The notes beneath the pieces were generated by a model. It ran no database searches. It worked only from the letters and a program-made list of their open reading frames with translations, and was not told the origin of the DNA. From the NCBI GenBank assembly GCA_002346525.1, contig DDZY01000215.1, forward strand, positions 1-6,537: a stretch of DNA of 6,537 nt. Direction: 5' to 3'. A program made the position numbers and the translations under genes. Origin of the DNA: Proteobacteria bacterium UBA2996 (lineage in GTDB: Bacteria; Pseudomonadota; Gammaproteobacteria; Arenicellales; UBA868). Positions 5,376 to 6,537 of this stretch are shown one piece after another (within the stretch, counting starts at the first letter, position 1; every line of letters begins with the position of its first letter).

Positions 5376-6392
5376 ATGGGCTTTGACCTCTTTTCGCTCG
5401 GTGATGTTGCCTTGCAGAGCGGGCAGATTCTGCCAGACGCTAAACTCGCATATAAAACCTATGGGTCTCTGAACGCCGACCGCAACAATGCTGTTTTGCT
5501 GCCTACTTTCTATACCGGCACCCATAAACGAAACGAAGGTTTTTTCGGTACGCATCGTGCGATCAACCCGGAAAAACACTTCATCGTCTCGATCAACATG
5601 TTTGGTAATGGCCTTTCGTCATCACCGAGTAACGCTGCACCCCCTGCAGATCGGGGAAACTTCCCGGCGGTCACACTGTACGACAATGTCCAATGCCAAA
5701 AAACTCTACTGGAGAGTCTTTTTGGCATTGAAAAATTACTTCTAGTCACCGGATGGTCTGTCGCTGGTTGTCAGGCGTTCCAGTGGGCTGCGCAGTTTCC
5801 AGACTATGTGAGCAATATTCTTCCCTTCTGCGCATCTGCCCGCGTATCCCCTCATAATTGGCTCTTTCTCGAGGGAGTGAAGACCGCCCTGATGGCGGAC
5901 CCTACGTTTAACGATGGCTTCTACGAGCAGGTCCCTGAATCGGGACTTAAGGCTTTTGCGACGGTTTATGCAGGTTGGGCATATTCTCAAAGTTGGTATA
6001 GAGACGCTGGATACCAGAAACTTGGCTTCCGAGATATTAACGAACTTCTCCTCGACTGGGAGCAGGATCATCTCACTTGGGATGCGAATGATCTGTTGGC
6101 AAAACTAGCCACATGGCAGAATGCCGACATCAGTCAGAATGATGTACATCAAGGTAACCTGAACGTCGCGCTTCGTAGTATCTGTGCAAAAACCATCATC
6201 ATCGCCTGTGACAATGACCTTTACTTTCAGCCGGCAGACAATGAGCTCGAGGTGCAGCATATTCAAAACGGTGAATTGCGGGTCTATGAGTCTCCATGGG
6301 GGCACTGTGTCGCATCCCCCAACAACGATCCGCAGTTTCATTCATTTCTTGATCAAGCGATCACTGACCTGACAGCTGATCCGACGTCATGA
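5376..6392 (+). CDS. MetX-fold alpha/beta hydrolase (homoserine O-acetyltransferase-like), probably not MetX
   Basis: 338-residue protein of the homoserine O-acetyltransferase branch of alpha/beta hydrolases. Family features seen: LAYKTYGSLN (24-33), PTFYTGTH (43-50), NMFGNGLSSSPSN (74-86), nucleophile elbow GWSVAG (126-131, S128), AGWAYSQSWYR (199-209), and DANDLLA (236-242). The acid is probably D281 in the D-L-Y-F-Q-P segment, and catalytic H310 lies in PWGHC. The triad is complete. The family includes true acyltransferases and many uncharacterised hydrolases. The usual GGSMGG elbow of MetX is replaced by GWSVAG, and the context is oxygenases rather than methionine genes, so hydrolysis or acyl transfer in the local pathway is more likely. 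The ATG at 5376 is chosen because it gives the usual family start (FDLFSLGD); it lacks a clear ribosome binding site and is 58 nt after the dioxygenase. Its stop overlaps the next start as ATGA. Confidence 0.88.
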   Translation: MGFDLFSLGDVALQSGQILPDAKLAYKTYGSLNADRNNAVLLPTFYTGTHKRNEGFFGTHRAINPEKHFIVSINMFGNGLSSSPSNAAPPADRGNFPAVTLYDNVQCQKTLLESLFGIEKLLLVTGWSVAGCQAFQWAAQFPDYVSNILPFCASARVSPHNWLFLEGVKTALMADPTFNDGFYEQVPESGLKAFATVYAGWAYSQSWYRDAGYQKLGFRDINELLLDWEQDHLTWDANDLLAKLATWQNADISQNDVHQGNLNVALRSICAKTIIIACDNDLYFQPADNELEVQHIQNGELRVYESPWGHCVASPNNDPQFHSFLDQAITDLTADPTS

Positions 6393-6537
6393 CGGCTTCT
6401 GTTCAAAATCGCAAACTGACCGGTCCGTATTGCGGTTATCACCAGAACTGGGAAGGTGAACCCCTCCGGGAGTTGACCGAGGTGGGCGCCGGTACCCCCA
6501 GCGGCGAACTGCTGAGACGGTACTGGCACCCCGTTCA
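6389..6537 (+). CDS. Rieske-type aromatic-ring-hydroxylating oxygenase alpha subunit, N-terminal fragment
   Basis: Only the first 49 codons lie in the window. The segment LTEVGAGTPSGELLRRYWHP (about 29-48) closely matches the conserved beginning of phthalate-4,5-dioxygenase-type Rieske oxygenase alpha subunits, in which a [2Fe-2S] Rieske domain (CxH...CxxH) and then a mononuclear-iron catalytic domain follow; both lie beyond the edge and cannot be verified. The ATG overlaps the stop of the upstream gene (ATGA), indicating translational coupling within the operon. Such enzymes hydroxylate or demethylate aromatic and other compounds and need a reductase, which is not in the window. The start at 6389 is the only sensible one. 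The family is recognised from a short stretch, so substrate class is left open. Confidence 0.78.
   Translation, partial: MTASVQNRKLTGPYCGYHQNWEGEPLRELTEVGAGTPSGELLRRYWHPV

Noticed and set aside
4127..6537. Carnitine synthesis/degradation pair (GBBH plus carnitine Rieske oxygenase CntA)
   Set aside because: The Rieske fragment resembles phthalate-dioxygenase-type alpha subunits rather than CntA, and no CntB-type reductase or betaine transporter is visible.

Overview
The window is a bacterial accessory-metabolism region of roughly even base composition with an AT-rich intergenic core. The gene set (a Ni-dependent ureohydrolase with HypA/HypB chaperones, 2-oxoglutarate and Rieske oxygenases, alpha/beta hydrolases) and the Shine-Dalgarno-type spacing suggest a Gram-negative bacterium, probably a proteobacterium. 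Nothing here allows a genus to be named. I see no tRNA, rRNA, insertion sequence, integrase or CRISPR array.

Left half, minus strand (1-2097): a tight operon transcribed hypB -> hypA -> ureohydrolase, with gaps of 7 and 5 nt. The ureohydrolase runs off the left edge. It has the metal-binding motifs of the arginase/agmatinase superfamily and a long N-terminal extension. Its coupling to a nickel GTPase and a nickel metallochaperone matches the cyanobacterial Ni-dependent guanidine hydrolase GdmH (Synechocystis Sll1077, with neighbours Sll1078 HypA-like and Sll1079 HypB-like). The inferred function is guanidine to urea plus ammonia, with HypA/HypB loading nickel.

Middle (2098-2863): a 766-nt AT-rich divergent intergenic region. 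It holds a small hairpin in the hypB leader, an 8-bp inverted repeat, and a broken minus-strand gene for a tiny secreted peptide. That gene has a good ribosome binding site and a signal peptide, and is thrown out of frame by one extra base in an A6 run. I could not find a recognisable guanidine riboswitch.

Right half, plus strand (2864-6537): five closely spaced genes form a second operon: an NTF2/SnoaL-like protein, an alpha/beta hydrolase, a gamma-butyrobetaine-hydroxylase-like 2-oxoglutarate/Fe(II) dioxygenase, a MetX-fold alpha/beta hydrolase, and the start of a Rieske-type oxygenase alpha subunit that runs off the right edge. Two oxygenases and two serine hydrolases in one operon look like a degradation pathway for an organic compound whose identity the sequence does not reveal. 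The first hydrolase has no ATG/GTG/TTG in a usable position; an ideal AGGAGG precedes an ATC codon. The divergent layout raises, but does not prove, the idea that the oxygenase pathway releases a guanidine or other nitrogen compound which the left operon then hydrolyses.
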